Part shown: positions 42,771 through 52,251 of the stretch, piece by piece
Numbering within the stretch: the stretch's first letter is position 1
How the letters are laid out: each line of letters starts with the position of its first letter
Assembly: GCA_022768865.1 (NCBI GenBank)
Contig: JALELH010000027.1
Span: 1 to 64,000 of the forward strand
Origin: Spirochaetia bacterium
GTDB lineage: Bacteria; Spirochaetota; Spirochaetia; Treponematales; Treponemataceae
DNA: 64,000 nt
Reading direction: 5' to 3'
Notes under the pieces: model-generated
Seen by the model: the letters and a program-made list of their open reading frames with translations, nothing else
Databases searched by the model: none
What the model was told of the DNA's origin: nothing
Translations under genes and position numbers: made by a program

Positions 42771-42955
42771 ATAGACGCCTCTCGGCAGAACCTCGGCGAA
42801 AGTAAATGCTCTTTAGAAGCCGAAACCTGCAGTTACTTTCGCCTCAAGAATTGCATCCGCAATTCTTGTAAAAGGTGTTTAGCAATCAAAAGGACTTTAA
42901 CGCACGACCTTTGTGCAGATTTTTTTTCATGCCTGAACCTGCCTACGGCATCTAG
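42771..42955. repeat. Composite element: family 1 interrupted by family 2
   Basis: Family 1 ends are present (ATAGACGCCTCTCGGCAGAACC at the left, split here as ATAGACGCC and CTCTCGGCAGAACC; CTTTGTGCAGATTTTTTTTC and CCTGAACCTGCC at the right). Between them sits a full inverted copy of family 2 (about 42794-42871; GGCGAAAGTAAATGC, CAAGAATTGCATCCGCAATT). It fills the gap between the convergent xth and araD genes. Confidence 0.7.
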
Positions 42956-43005
42956 TTGCAATAAAAATTATATTTCAATTATTCTGAAGCCCGGCATTTT
43001 GCCTA

Positions 43006-43722
43006 TTATTTCTGACCATAGTAGGCATTAGGGCCGTGCTTGCGCATGTAGTGCTTTTCTATAATGTAATCCGGCAACGTCTTCTGTGCAGGGTTTATCT
43101 GAAGCGTATTCATTGCCATGTGGCTTACTTCTTCTAAGACTGCTGCATTGTAAACGGACTTGTCTGCCGTAGCACCCCATGCAAAAGGTCCGTGGCCTCC
43201 CACTAAAACCATGTTTACTTCGTTAGGGTTAAGCTTTAAAGAACGGAAGTGGCTTACAATAAGGTTTCCTGTTTCCTTTTCGTAATCATTCTGAACGGCT
43301 TCCTTGCTTAAGTATGGCGTGCAAGGAACTTCTGTCTGGATGTGGTCTGCGTGTGTTGTTCCGAATAGAGGAACCGGTTTTACAGCCTGAGCCCAGCTTA
43401 CGGCATAGGTTGAATGTGTATGGATTATTCCGCCTATTTTTGCACCGTCCTTTACTGCAAATTCCTTGTATAAAACTGCGTGGGTAGGGGTGTCGCTGGA
43501 CGGCCTTAACTTTCCTTCTACTACATTTCCTTCAATGTCTACGATGACCATGCTTTCAGGCGTAAGGTCCGGGTAAGGAACTCCAGACGGTTTAATTGCA
43601 AAAACTCCTGCGTCTTTGTCAAAGGCACTTACGTTCCCCCATGTATAAAGTGCAAGGTGCTGTGCCGGTATCTGCATGTTTGCTTCGTAAGCTTCTCTCT
43701 GTAATTCTGTGTATTTAGACAT
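43006..43722 (-). CDS. araD: L-ribulose-5-phosphate 4-epimerase
   Basis: The 238-aa class II aldolase-fold protein has metal ligands in GGIIHTHSTYAVSWA, GTTHADHIQTEVPCTPYL and VGGHGPFAWGA. These match AraD, which converts L-ribulose-5-phosphate to D-xylulose-5-phosphate. The N-terminal stretch LALYTWGNVSAFDKDAGVFAIKPSGVPY is also typical. It is the second gene of a two-gene operon with the kinase, 13 bp apart. Together with the isomerase at 40331 it completes an arabinose-type pathway. Confidence 0.9.
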   Translation of the reverse strand: MSKYTELQREAYEANMQIPAQHLALYTWGNVSAFDKDAGVFAIKPSGVPYPDLTPESMVIVDIEGNVVEGKLRPSSDTPTHAVLYKEFAVKDGAKIGGIIHTHSTYAVSWAQAVKPVPLFGTTHADHIQTEVPCTPYLSKEAVQNDYEKETGNLIVSHFRSLKLNPNEVNMVLVGGHGPFAWGATADKSVYNAAVLEEVSHMAMNTLQINPAQKTLPDYIIEKHYMRKHGPNAYYGQK

Positions 43723-43735
43723 TTTTTTACCCCTG

Positions 43736-45334
43736 TTACTTAATGTTTTCTACTGCCGTGCGTTCTGCCTTTAAAGAAACCTTGTAGCCTTCAAGCCATT
43801 TGTCAAAGCCTGCCGTATCTTCTGCATCCGGCTTTATGGTTTTCTTCTGTGCACTTGCAAAGACTTCTGTTTCAAGCCAGTCTCCAAGGTTCTTGCCTTT
43901 TGTGTCTGCTGCATAGGAAGCAAGAAGTGCCATTCCCCATGGACCGCCTTCGCCTGCCGTTGCCATGGCACTTATAGGCGTGTGCATTGCAGCTGCCATG
44001 GTTTCTAGTCCTACTCCTTCTGTTTTAAAGAAGCCGCCGTGGCCCGTCATGGAATCTATCTTTACGTTTTCTGCAAAAAGCACATCCATGCCAAGCCTTA
44101 AAGTTGCTACGGCAGAATAAATCTGGCTTTTCATAAAGTTTGCCAGGTTAAACTTTGCATCCTGACTTCTTATAACCATAGGGCGTCCTTCACTGAAGTC
44201 CGTTACTCCTTCTCCGGAAATATAGTTTACCGTGTAAACGCCGCCGCAGTCCTTGTCTCCTTTGGCAGCAGAGCCAAGAATAGTGTCGTAAAGTTTGCCA
44301 GTGTTAAAGTCAGCACCAAGAAGTTTTGCTGCTTCTGCAAAAAGTTCAACCCATTTGTTGTATTCTGCAGTACAGGTGTTTACGTGAACCATTGCCGTAG
44401 GCTTTCCGTCTGGTGTTGTAACAATGTCTATTACGCCAGGGTAAGCCTTTGAAAGTGCCTTTTCCAGAACGACCATGGCAAACACTGAAGTGCCTGCAGA
44501 AATGTTTCCTGTTCTTGGAGCTACGGCATTTGTGGCAACCATGCCTGTGCCTGCATCACCTTCCGGCGGTGCACAAAGGATTCCGTCTTTAAGGTCTCCT
44601 GCCGGGTCAAGCCATAATGCACCTTCCTTTGTAAGGCGGCCTGCGTCTGTGCCTGCAGGAATTGCCTGTGGCAAAAGGCTTAAAATGTCTTTTGCAATGC
44701 CTTTTTCTGCTGAAAGCTTATTGAACTTTTCTACCATGGCCTTGTCGTAGTTTCCGGTTTCAGCGTCAATAGGGAACATGCCGCTTGCATCCCCTGTGCC
44801 CAAAACCTTTTTGCCCGTAAGCATAAAATGTGCGTAGCCTGCAAGGGTTGTTAAGAATGCAACCTGCGGTACATGTGGTTCTTTATTTAAAATTGCCTGA
44901 TAGTAGTGGGAAATGCTCCATCGTTCCGGGCATGGATAGTTGAAAAGTTCCGTAAGTTCTTTAGAAGCCTTTCCTGTAATTGTATTTCTCCATGTCCTGA
45001 AAGGAACTAAAAGTTTATTGTCTTTGTCAAAGGCAAGGTAGCCGTGCATCATGGCACTTATGCCAAGGGCTTTCAGCTTGCAAAGCTTTACGCCGTATTT
45101 TTCCTGCACGTCTTTTTTAAGTTCAGCAAAGGCAGTAACAATTCCGTTGTGAACTTCTTCCAGGCTGTAAGTCCATATTCCGTCTGCAAGGGAATTTTCC
45201 CAGGTGAATCCGCCCTGAGCAACGGGATTATTCTGTGAATCTATAAGGACTGCCTTTATTCTTGTAGAACCGAATTCAATTCCAAGGGCAGCCATACCAT
45301 TTTCAATTTCTCCGGCAACTGTTTCTTTAGTCAT
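43736..45334 (-). CDS. FGGY-family ribulokinase-like carbohydrate kinase
   Basis: The 532-aa FGGY kinase has the N-terminal ATPase-fold motif GIEFGSTRIKAVLID, the substrate region DGIWTYSLEEV and SAMMHGYLAFD, and the second-domain GNISAGTSVFAMVVL and GHGGFFKTEGVG. It is immediately upstream of araD, so L-ribulokinase (AraB) is the likely role, although its sequence looks closer to the general FGGY group than to classical AraB. The start region shows a normal ribosome binding site. It diverges from the importer operon with about 230 bp of shared control region. Confidence 0.8.
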   Translation of the reverse strand: MTKETVAGEIENGMAALGIEFGSTRIKAVLIDSQNNPVAQGGFTWENSLADGIWTYSLEEVHNGIVTAFAELKKDVQEKYGVKLCKLKALGISAMMHGYLAFDKDNKLLVPFRTWRNTITGKASKELTELFNYPCPERWSISHYYQAILNKEPHVPQVAFLTTLAGYAHFMLTGKKVLGTGDASGMFPIDAETGNYDKAMVEKFNKLSAEKGIAKDILSLLPQAIPAGTDAGRLTKEGALWLDPAGDLKDGILCAPPEGDAGTGMVATNAVAPRTGNISAGTSVFAMVVLEKALSKAYPGVIDIVTTPDGKPTAMVHVNTCTAEYNKWVELFAEAAKLLGADFNTGKLYDTILGSAAKGDKDCGGVYTVNYISGEGVTDFSEGRPMVIRSQDAKFNLANFMKSQIYSAVATLRLGMDVLFAENVKIDSMTGHGGFFKTEGVGLETMAAAMHTPISAMATAGEGGPWGMALLASYAADTKGKNLGDWLETEVFASAQKKTIKPDAEDTAGFDKWLEGYKVSLKAERTAVENIK

Positions 45335-45410
45335 AATTTTACCTCTGATTTTATAGTAATCGACATTGCAAAAAAAACAAGTGTTGATTTTGCATGAAAA
45401 GGGTCTAAAA

Positions 45411-45446
45411 CTATCATTAAATATGAATTTTCTAACATAATGATAG
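45411..45446. promoter_or_regulatory. Inverted repeat in the araBD/importer divergent region
   Basis: CTATCATTA (45411-45419) and TAATGATAG (45438-45446) form a perfect 9-bp inverted repeat between the divergent kinase and binding-protein genes. The position suits a regulator site acting on both directions. Confidence 0.5.
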
Positions 45447-45563
45447 GATTAGGCTGAAATCGGGAACAAAAAAACTATTCCTTTATGAAAAAATCCGGAT
45501 GATAATAAAATCACAAAGGATGCAGAGGACGTCCTTAATTCAAAGTTTTTTAGAGGTGAACTT

Positions 45564-46493
45564 ATGAAAAAGATTTTAGTTTTTGCTGCTGCAATGGCTA
45601 TGGCAGTTCTTCCAACTTTTGCTGCTAAGTTGATTAAAGTTGGTATCATCAACAACGACCCGAACGAATCAGGATATCGTACAGCCAATGTAAACGATAT
45701 GAAAAACACATTTACAAAAAAGAAGGGCTACAAGGCAACTTTCTTCTACAGCCTTAAAAACGACGAGCAGATTGCTGCTGCACGCAAGATGGTTCAGGAC
45801 GAAGTAGACTATCTTCTTATTTCTGCCGCAGGAACATCTGGATGGACATCAGTTCTTAAAGATGCACAGGACAACGGCGTTAAGGTTATTCTTTTTGACC
45901 GCACCATCGATGCAGACGAAAGCCTTTACGAAGCTTCAATTATTTCCGACATGGCTCAGGAAGGAAAGACAGCAGTAGACTGGCTTGCAAAGCAGAACCT
46001 TAAGGAATACAACATCATCCACATTCAGGGTGTAATGGGTTCTTCTGCTCAGATCGGACGCTCTGGTGCCCTTGATGCAAAGGCAAAGGCAGAATCAAAC
46101 TGGAACATTGTTGCACAGCAGACAGCAGAATGGAATGCAGAAAATGCACAGCAGATTGTTCAGTCTGTAATTGACTCTGGCAAAAAGTTCAACGTAATCT
46201 ATGCAGAAAACGACGATATGGCAAAGGGTGCTGCAGCTGCTCTTGATAAGGCAGGCATCTCTCACGGTGTAGGCAAAGACGTAATCATCATGGGCTTTGA
46301 CTGCAACAAGTGGGCTCTTGAAGAACTTCTTGCCAAGAGATGGAACTACGACGGCCAGTGCAACCCATTCCAGGCTTCTTACATCGACGACATCATTAAA
46401 AACGGTGCAAAGCAGAAGACAGTAATCATGTCAGAAAAAGGATTTGATGCTGCAACAATCACAAAGGCAGACGTTGCTAAATACGGTATCTGA
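45564..46493 (+). CDS. Periplasmic sugar-binding protein (YtfQ-type)
   Basis: The signal peptide MKKILVFAAAMAMAVLPTFAA is followed by a periplasmic-binding-protein type I fold: KVGIINNDPNESGYRTANVNDM, FFYSLKNDEQIAAARKM, LLISAAGTSGW, ILFDRTID and VIYAENDDMAKGAA. The resemblance is to YtfQ, the galactofuranose binder. With arabinose genes next door, L-arabinofuranose or another pentose furanose is a plausible ligand. The protein lacks a lipobox. A terminator-like hairpin at 46566-46601 separates it from the ATPase and would let it be made in excess. Confidence 0.85.
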   Translation: MKKILVFAAAMAMAVLPTFAAKLIKVGIINNDPNESGYRTANVNDMKNTFTKKKGYKATFFYSLKNDEQIAAARKMVQDEVDYLLISAAGTSGWTSVLKDAQDNGVKVILFDRTIDADESLYEASIISDMAQEGKTAVDWLAKQNLKEYNIIHIQGVMGSSAQIGRSGALDAKAKAESNWNIVAQQTAEWNAENAQQIVQSVIDSGKKFNVIYAENDDMAKGAAAALDKAGISHGVGKDVIIMGFDCNKWALEELLAKRWNYDGQCNPFQASYIDDIIKNGAKQKTVIMSEKGFDAATITKADVAKYGI

Positions 46494-46565
46494 TAAAAAT
46501 CATAAAAGGATTCTTCCGTAAAAATTACTTAATGCTTTATTGGAGAATCCAATACCTTAAACACA

Positions 46566-46601
46566 GGGAGCGGATATCTTAAAATCTGCTCCCTTTTTTT
46601 T
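46566..46601 (+). terminator. Terminator or attenuator between binding protein and ATPase
   Basis: GGGAGCGGAT (46566-46575) and ATCTGCTCCC (46584-46593) pair with one G-U, followed by eight T. Partial read-through is expected because the importer ATPase follows with only a short leader. Confidence 0.85.
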
Positions 46602-46639
46602 GCTGAAAAGTCAGATGCTATTTTGTTTGGAGGAATACC

Positions 46640-48151
46640 ATGCAGGATAAATCAGTTCTTGAAATGCGTGGAATACACAAAAGATTTCCAGGTGTTTATG
46701 CATTACAAAATATTGATTTTACTTTACGTGAAGGCGAAATCCATGCCCTTATGGGAGAAAACGGCGCCGGTAAATCAACATTGATAAAAGTTTTGACTGG
46801 CGTTTATCAGAAAGATGAAGGCCAGGTATTTGTAAAAGGAATAGGAGCCGTAAACATACGCTCCCCGCAGGATGCCCAGAACGCAGGCATTTCTACAGTT
46901 TATCAGGAAATTACCCTTTGCAATAACCTTACTGTTGCAGAGAATATGTATATAGGAAGAACAAAAGGCCCTTTCACCAGCTGGAAGAAGATGAATGAAG
47001 GTGCCGCAAAAATCTTAAAGGAACTTGACATTCCGTGCGAAGCAGAACAGCAGCTTTCCAGCTGTTCCATTGCAGTGCAGCAGATGGTTGCCATTGCCCG
47101 TGCCGTTGATATGGATTGTAAGATCCTTATCCTTGACGAACCGACATCTTCCCTTGACGATCAGGAAGTTCAGAAACTGTTCCGCCTGATGCGCGACCTT
47201 AGGGCCAAGGGCGTAGGCATAATTTTCGTTACCCACTTCCTTGAACAGGTTTACGAAATATGCGACAGGATTACGGTTCTGCGAGACGGCCAGCTTGTAG
47301 GCGAATATGAAATCCGCGAACTTCCGCGCCTTGAACTTGTTTCTAAAATGCTCGGCAAGTCTATTGAAAACCTTGATCATTCATCAAAGTCTGCAGACGC
47401 TCCCGTATTTTCTTCTGATGATGTGCCGGTTTACGAAGCAGAAAACCTTTCAAGCACTGGCGGCGTAAAGCCTTTTGACTTTAAGATTCATAAAGGAGAA
47501 GTTAACGGCTTTACGGGACTTCTTGGTTCAGGACGTTCAGAAAGCGTGCGTGCCATATTTGGTGCAGATAAAGTTCTTGGCGGCAAGGTTAAGGTTAATG
47601 GAAAGGAAGTAAACATTACAAAACCTATTCATGCCATGAAGAACGGAATCAGCTATCTGCCGGAAGACAGAAAGCGGGACGGCATCATCGGAGACCTGTC
47701 TGTGCGCGAAAACCTTATTCTTGCGCTCCAGGTTATGAAGGGATTCTTTAAGCCTTTCAGCCGTGCAGAACAGAAAAAGTTTGCAGATGAATACATCAAG
47801 CTTCTTGAAATTAAAACGGCATCTGCAGAAACTCCTATTAAATCTTTGTCCGGCGGAAACCAGCAGAAAGTTCTTCTTGCACGTGCATTGCTTTCTAACC
47901 CGCAGTATCTGATTCTTGACGAACCGACACGCGGAATAGACATCGGCACAAAAACAGAAATACAGGAACTTGTATTAAAGCTTGCAAAGGGAGGCAAGAG
48001 CGTAACATTCATTTCTTCTGAAATAGATGAAATGATAAGAACATGTTCCCGCCTTGTGGTAATGCGAGACCTTAAGCAGGTTGGCGAACTTTCAGGCAAG
48101 GACCTTAATCAGACAAAGATTATGGAAACAATTGCAGGAGGAGATAAATAA
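46640..48151 (+). CDS. Sugar ABC transporter ATPase with two nucleotide-binding domains (YtfR-type)
   Basis: The 503-aa CUT2-type ATPase has domain 1 Walker A GENGAGKSTLIKVLTG and Walker B KILILDEPTSSL. Domain 2 has a degenerate P-loop (GLLGSGRSESVRAIFG), signature SLSGGNQQKVLLARAL and Walker B YLILDEPTRGIDIGTK. The arrangement and length match YtfR/RbsA/AraG. A GGAGGAAT ribosome binding site precedes the ATG. It overlaps the next permease by 1 bp. It energises import of the sugar bound by the 45564 protein. Confidence 0.9.
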   Translation: MQDKSVLEMRGIHKRFPGVYALQNIDFTLREGEIHALMGENGAGKSTLIKVLTGVYQKDEGQVFVKGIGAVNIRSPQDAQNAGISTVYQEITLCNNLTVAENMYIGRTKGPFTSWKKMNEGAAKILKELDIPCEAEQQLSSCSIAVQQMVAIARAVDMDCKILILDEPTSSLDDQEVQKLFRLMRDLRAKGVGIIFVTHFLEQVYEICDRITVLRDGQLVGEYEIRELPRLELVSKMLGKSIENLDHSSKSADAPVFSSDDVPVYEAENLSSTGGVKPFDFKIHKGEVNGFTGLLGSGRSESVRAIFGADKVLGGKVKVNGKEVNITKPIHAMKNGISYLPEDRKRDGIIGDLSVRENLILALQVMKGFFKPFSRAEQKKFADEYIKLLEIKTASAETPIKSLSGGNQQKVLLARALLSNPQYLILDEPTRGIDIGTKTEIQELVLKLAKGGKSVTFISSEIDEMIRTCSRLVVMRDLKQVGELSGKDLNQTKIMETIAGGDK

Positions 48152-49245
48152 TGACATTGAAGAAAATAACTGACCTCCTACTGGGTCTTGTAAAGAAACA
48201 GATTTTCATTCCATTTGCAGCACTGCTGATTTTAATTATATTTAACCTTGCTGCAGATCCGTCATTCTTTAAAATTACGCTGGGTCAGAACAGTGAAGGC
48301 TTTCCTGTCCTTTCAGGATACCTGATTACCATTCTTGACAACGCATCGGAACTTGCCATTCTAGCCATAGGTATGACCCTTGTTACTGCTGCTTCAGGCG
48401 GTCAGGATATTTCCGTTGGCGCAGGCATTGCCATTGCAGGTTCAGTTATCCTGCGCGTGCTTTGCGGAACAGAAGCAAGGCCGGAAGAACTTCAGGCTCC
48501 GATCTATGTTGCTTTCTTAGTGGGCTGTATTGTAAGCATGGCTTTCGGCGGCTTTAACGGAATGCTTGTTTCTTATTTTAAGATTCAGCCTATGGTTGCC
48601 ACACTGATTCTGTTTACTGCAGGCCGTTCCATTGCTGCATGGATAAACGACAATGCACTTCCTATTGTTACGGAACCTGTGTTCGGTTACTTTGGAAACT
48701 TTATTCCGGGCATTCCTGTTCCGACACCTGTGTTTATTGCCATAATATGTATTGCAATAATCATGGTTGTACTTAAGTTTACAAACCTTGGCCTTTATAC
48801 ACAGGCAGTTGGAATCAACAGCAGTTCTTCAAGGCTAAACGGACTTGACCCTCAGTTTATAAAATTCATTACCTATGTAATCATGGGCCTTTGTGTTGCC
48901 GTTGCAGGCTTTATAAAGGTATGCCGCATTTCTTCCATTAACTATTCCGTTATTGCAAAGGATATAGAAATGGATGCTATCCTTGCTGTTGCCCTTGGCG
49001 GCAATGCTTTAAGCGGCGGCAAGTTTAACATGTGGGCTTCTATCCTTGGTGCCTATGTAATTCAGTTCCTTACAACTACGCTCTTTAAGTTTAACGTTGC
49101 ATCAACTGCACTCCCTGCTTACAAGGCTGTTGTAGTTATTATTCTTGTCATCATCAGTGCTCCTGTTTTCCGTGAAAAGATGTCCCGCCTTGCAAAACAG
49201 GTTTCAGGCTTTAAGAAACAGGCAGCAGTGAAGGGAGGCCGGTAA
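48151..49245 (+). CDS. Sugar ABC transporter permease (YtfT-type)
   Basis: The 364-aa BPD_transp_2 permease has about eight to ten hydrophobic helices. It has the conserved DISVGAGIAIAGSVI segment in the first half and the ALGGNALSGGKFNMWASILGA loop that contacts the ATPase. The AGGAGG inside the end of the ATPase gene serves as ribosome binding site. A second, different permease gene follows directly, so the membrane part is a heterodimer as in the YtfQRT-YjfF importer. Confidence 0.88.
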   Translation: MTLKKITDLLLGLVKKQIFIPFAALLILIIFNLAADPSFFKITLGQNSEGFPVLSGYLITILDNASELAILAIGMTLVTAASGGQDISVGAGIAIAGSVILRVLCGTEARPEELQAPIYVAFLVGCIVSMAFGGFNGMLVSYFKIQPMVATLILFTAGRSIAAWINDNALPIVTEPVFGYFGNFIPGIPVPTPVFIAIICIAIIMVVLKFTNLGLYTQAVGINSSSSRLNGLDPQFIKFITYVIMGLCVAVAGFIKVCRISSINYSVIAKDIEMDAILAVALGGNALSGGKFNMWASILGAYVIQFLTTTLFKFNVASTALPAYKAVVVIILVIISAPVFREKMSRLAKQVSGFKKQAAVKGGR

Positions 49246-50295
49246 ATGAATTTCCTAAACAAAAAAAATCGCCCTGAAACTGTCCTTGCAAAGAAAAGGC
49301 CCCTTTCAGATACAAACCTTCTTCTTGTAATTACAATTGCAGTTTTTGCTGCCATGTATCTTCTTGCAGTTATTTTCCTTGGTTCCGGTTTCAGAAAACC
49401 CCAGACTTTCTTTAACCTGCTTAACGAAAATGCATCGCTTATTGTCCTTTCCTGTGCCTTAAGCCTTGTAATGATAACAGGCGGAATTGATATTTCCGTT
49501 GGAACGGTTACTGCTTTAGTCTGTATGTGCTGTGCCGTTCACCTGGACATGAAAGGCGGAAGCATAACCGGTGCCGTAATCTATGCACTTATGATTGGCG
49601 TGGGCTTTGGACTTGTTCAGGGATTTTTAGTTGCCTTCCTTGACATTCAGCCTTTTATAGTTTCCCTGGCAGGAATGTTCTTTGCAAAGGGAATGACCAC
49701 AATAGTAAACGCTACGCAGTTTAACGTTGAACATGAAGGCTTTGTAAAGCTTATTGAAACAAGGATTTATGTTCCGGGCTGCGGTTCCGTAAACAAGGTG
49801 GGCAAATATATTCCTGCCTATGTTGAACCGGGCGTTCTTGTTGCAATCTTAGTTGTAATTGTCCTTTTCCTTGTCTTAAGGTGGACTAAGCTTGGACGCA
49901 ACTTCTATGCAGTAGGCGGCAACCAGCAGAGTGCAAACATGCTTGGAATCAATGTGCCTTTAACGAAATTCCTTGCACACTTTATATGTTCTGTCCTTGC
50001 AGCAATCGGAGGTTTTGTTTACTTTATGCACGTTGGTTCCGCTTCCCCAAGCCATGCCAGCGGCTACGAAATGAATGCCATTGCTTCTTCCATCATCGGC
50101 GGAACCATGCTTACGGGTGGTGTAGGCAACATTGCAGGAACTTTCTTTGGTGTCCTTTCACTTGCCACAATTAAAAACATTGTTGCATCCCTTGGCCTTG
50201 ATGACGCATGGTGGACAAACATTACGGTAGCCTTCATGATTTGTCTTTTCCTCCTTATTCAGAGTATTGTTCTTTCCAGAAAGAATTCCAAATAG
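49246..50295 (+). CDS. Sugar ABC transporter permease (YjfF-type)
   Basis: The 349-aa permease starts on the base after the previous stop. It has the family segments MITGGIDISVGTVTALVCM, YAVGGNQQSANMLGINV and SSIIGGTMLTGGVGNIAGTFFG. Two different permeases of this type in one operon is the diagnostic layout of the galactofuranose-type YtfQ/R/T/YjfF importer. A hairpin at 50340-50369 may end the operon before the AraC-type regulator. Confidence 0.88.
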   Translation: MNFLNKKNRPETVLAKKRPLSDTNLLLVITIAVFAAMYLLAVIFLGSGFRKPQTFFNLLNENASLIVLSCALSLVMITGGIDISVGTVTALVCMCCAVHLDMKGGSITGAVIYALMIGVGFGLVQGFLVAFLDIQPFIVSLAGMFFAKGMTTIVNATQFNVEHEGFVKLIETRIYVPGCGSVNKVGKYIPAYVEPGVLVAILVVIVLFLVLRWTKLGRNFYAVGGNQQSANMLGINVPLTKFLAHFICSVLAAIGGFVYFMHVGSASPSHASGYEMNAIASSIIGGTMLTGGVGNIAGTFFGVLSLATIKNIVASLGLDDAWWTNITVAFMICLFLLIQSIVLSRKNSK

Positions 50296-50339
50296 CTGAA
50301 TAAAGATAAAATCATTGAGATAAATAAAAAAATGTTGAT

Positions 50340-50376
50340 ATGGTTGCGCTGATTTTTCAGTGCAGCCATTTGTTTT
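50340..50376 (+). terminator. Probable terminator after the importer operon
   Basis: ATGGTTGCGCTGA (50340-50352) pairs with TCAGTGCAGCCAT (50357-50369) with a few wobble or mismatched positions and a T loop. TTTGTTTTG follows. Confidence 0.6.
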
Positions 50377-50413
50377 GTTTTGAAAAACATCAGGTTTAGT
50401 TTATAATAATAGA

Positions 50414-51199
50414 ATGAAAATTCACTTTGCCGGTGCATTTTATAAAAGAGCAGAAGAATCCTCGTTTAAGATAAAGTTTGTTGACGGAACAAAAGAGTGC
50501 GTCCTTCTGCATTTCTATAATCCCATGGTTATTACCTTAAACGGCGAACAGATTGAAACACAGGCAAATGCATGCATACTTTACAGTCCAGAGACACCGC
50601 AGATTTACTGGTGCAAGAATAATGAATTTGAAAACGACTATATAAAGTTTCTTCCGGAAGATATGTCTTTCTTTAATGACTTTCAGATTCCCTTTAATGA
50701 AATCTTCTATGTAACGGACGCAGACATCATAAAGCGTGAAATGATAGACATTACCTATTTCCTTACTGAACGCTTTGAAAACCACGACCACGAACTTTTA
50801 GACCGCCTGTGCAAGGTAATGTCTAACCTTCAGGTAAACAGGCTTTTCCCGTCTACCAAGAATAAGAGGGAAAGCGACACAAGGTTCCGCCTGACGCAGC
50901 TTAGAAAGGAAGTTTCCCATAACCCTGAAAAGTGGACGGTGGACTTAATGGCAGACAGCTTTTTCCTTACGCGCTCTCATTTTTCCGTGCTGTATAAAAA
51001 GACCTTCGGCGTAACGCCGCAGTCAGACATTCACTTCTTTATAAACGAAAAGGCTTTAAAGCTTTTGACTACAACAGAACTTACTGTGCAGGATATTTCC
51101 CGCCAGTGCGGCTACAACGAATGTGAAAACTTTATCCGTGCATTCAAGAAGATGAACGGCACGTCTCCGCACCAGTTCCGTAAGCAAAAAAGCGAATAG
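50414..51199 (+). CDS. AraC-family regulator of the pentose locus
   Basis: The 261-aa protein has an N-terminal cupin-like part (VLLHFYNPMVITLNGEQIETQANACILYSPETPQIYWC). The C-terminal AraC HTH pair is WTVDLMADSFFLTRSHFSVLYKKTFGVTPQSDIHFF and TTTELTVQDISRQCGYNECENFIRAFKKMNGTSPHQF. It is the last gene of the locus, downstream of the importer. By position it should control the arabinose-type genes, probably as an activator. No ribosome binding site is obvious before its ATG. Confidence 0.85.
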   Translation: MKIHFAGAFYKRAEESSFKIKFVDGTKECVLLHFYNPMVITLNGEQIETQANACILYSPETPQIYWCKNNEFENDYIKFLPEDMSFFNDFQIPFNEIFYVTDADIIKREMIDITYFLTERFENHDHELLDRLCKVMSNLQVNRLFPSTKNKRESDTRFRLTQLRKEVSHNPEKWTVDLMADSFFLTRSHFSVLYKKTFGVTPQSDIHFFINEKALKLLTTTELTVQDISRQCGYNECENFIRAFKKMNGTSPHQFRKQKSE

Positions 51200-51235
51200 T
51201 TTAATTCCTTTACTTTTTAATTACTTGTTTAAAAC

Positions 51236-51267
51236 AAAAAAAGACTGTCACAAGGACAGCCTTTTTT
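51236..51267. terminator. Bidirectional terminator between the AraC regulator and flaB
   Basis: A-tract, CTGTC-acaag-GACAG-type stem, then a T run: AAAAAAGACTGTC against GACAGCCTTTTTT. It can stop both the plus-strand regulator and the minus-strand flagellin transcript. Confidence 0.8.
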
Positions 51268-51301
51268 ATTATGGCAGGGAATGTTCCCCGCCGACTTAAG
51301 C

Positions 51302-52162
51302 CTACTGGAGGAGTGAAAGAACGCTCTGTGAAGACTGATTTGCCTGTGCGAGCATTGCTGTTCCAGCCTGTGTAAGAACCTGGTTCTTTGTGAAGTCAAC
51401 CATTTCCTTAGCCATGTCTGTATCGCGGATGCGTGATTCAGAAGCCTGGAGGTTTTCTGCACCGATGTCAAGACCTGTAACTGTCTTTTCAAGGCGGTTC
51501 TGGTAAGCACCGAGGTCTGCACGCTGCTTGTTGATTCTCTTAAGAGCTTCATCAAGAGTTCCGATTGCGCGGTTTGCTTCATCAGGGCTTTCAAGAGACA
51601 TGATTTCTTCTGTACCAACACTGCGGAGTCCGAGAGCTGAAGCAGACATTGTTCCGATGAATACCTGTGTTCTCTGATCCATGTTTGCACCAACGTGGAG
51701 CCACATAGAAGCTGTTACGTTGTTTTCACCTGTTGGGCGTGCAAAGCGGCCTGTGAGCATGTTCATACCGTTGAACTGTGCGCAAGATGCAATGCGGTCA
51801 ACTTCTGCGATGAGGGAAGAAACTTCAACCTGAATCTGCATGCGGTCTTCGTCTGTGTAGATACCGTTAGAAGACTGAACTGCAAGTTCGCGGATGCGCT
51901 GAACGATATCTGTTGTTTCCTGGAGGTAACCTTCTGTTGTCTGAATGAAAGAAATACCGTTCTTTGCATTTGTAGAAGCCTGATTCAATCCGCGGATCTG
52001 TGAACGCATTTTTTCAGATACTGCAAGACCTGAAGCGTCATCACCAGCACGGTTGATCTTCATGCCAGAAGAAAGCTTTTCCATGTTCTTCTGATTGTTA
52101 AGTTCAGTGATTCCTTCTGAACGCTGTGCAAACATTGCACTCATGTTGTGATTGATAACCAT
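51302..52162 (-). CDS. flaB: Flagellin core protein FlaB
   Basis: The 286-aa flagellin has the spirochaete FlaB pattern: [20 protein letters not shown], the conserved N-terminal [28 protein letters not shown], a short centre and the C-terminal [38 protein letters not shown]. The hypervariable D2/D3 region is absent, as expected for periplasmic flagella. It assembles into the core of the periplasmic filament. AGGAG precedes the start, and a sigma28-like promoter and 5' hairpin lie upstream. It is the clearest taxonomic marker in the window. Confidence 0.95.
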   Translation of the reverse strand: MVINHNMSAMFAQRSEGITELNNQKNMEKLSSGMKINRAGDDASGLAVSEKMRSQIRGLNQASTNAKNGISFIQTTEGYLQETTDIVQRIRELAVQSSNGIYTDEDRMQIQVEVSSLIAEVDRIASCAQFNGMNMLTGRFARPTGENNVTASMWLHVGANMDQRTQVFIGTMSASALGLRSVGTEEIMSLESPDEANRAIGTLDEALKRINKQRADLGAYQNRLEKTVTGLDIGAENLQASESRIRDTDMAKEMVDFTKNQVLTQAGTAMLAQANQSSQSVLSLLQ

Positions 52163-52251
52163 AATTTATCTCCTATGATCAAGGTACTATAGTTGCAAGC
52201 AAATGTTGATGTTTGCTTCCCCTACTTTGGGTCTACCACCCTATACAATAA

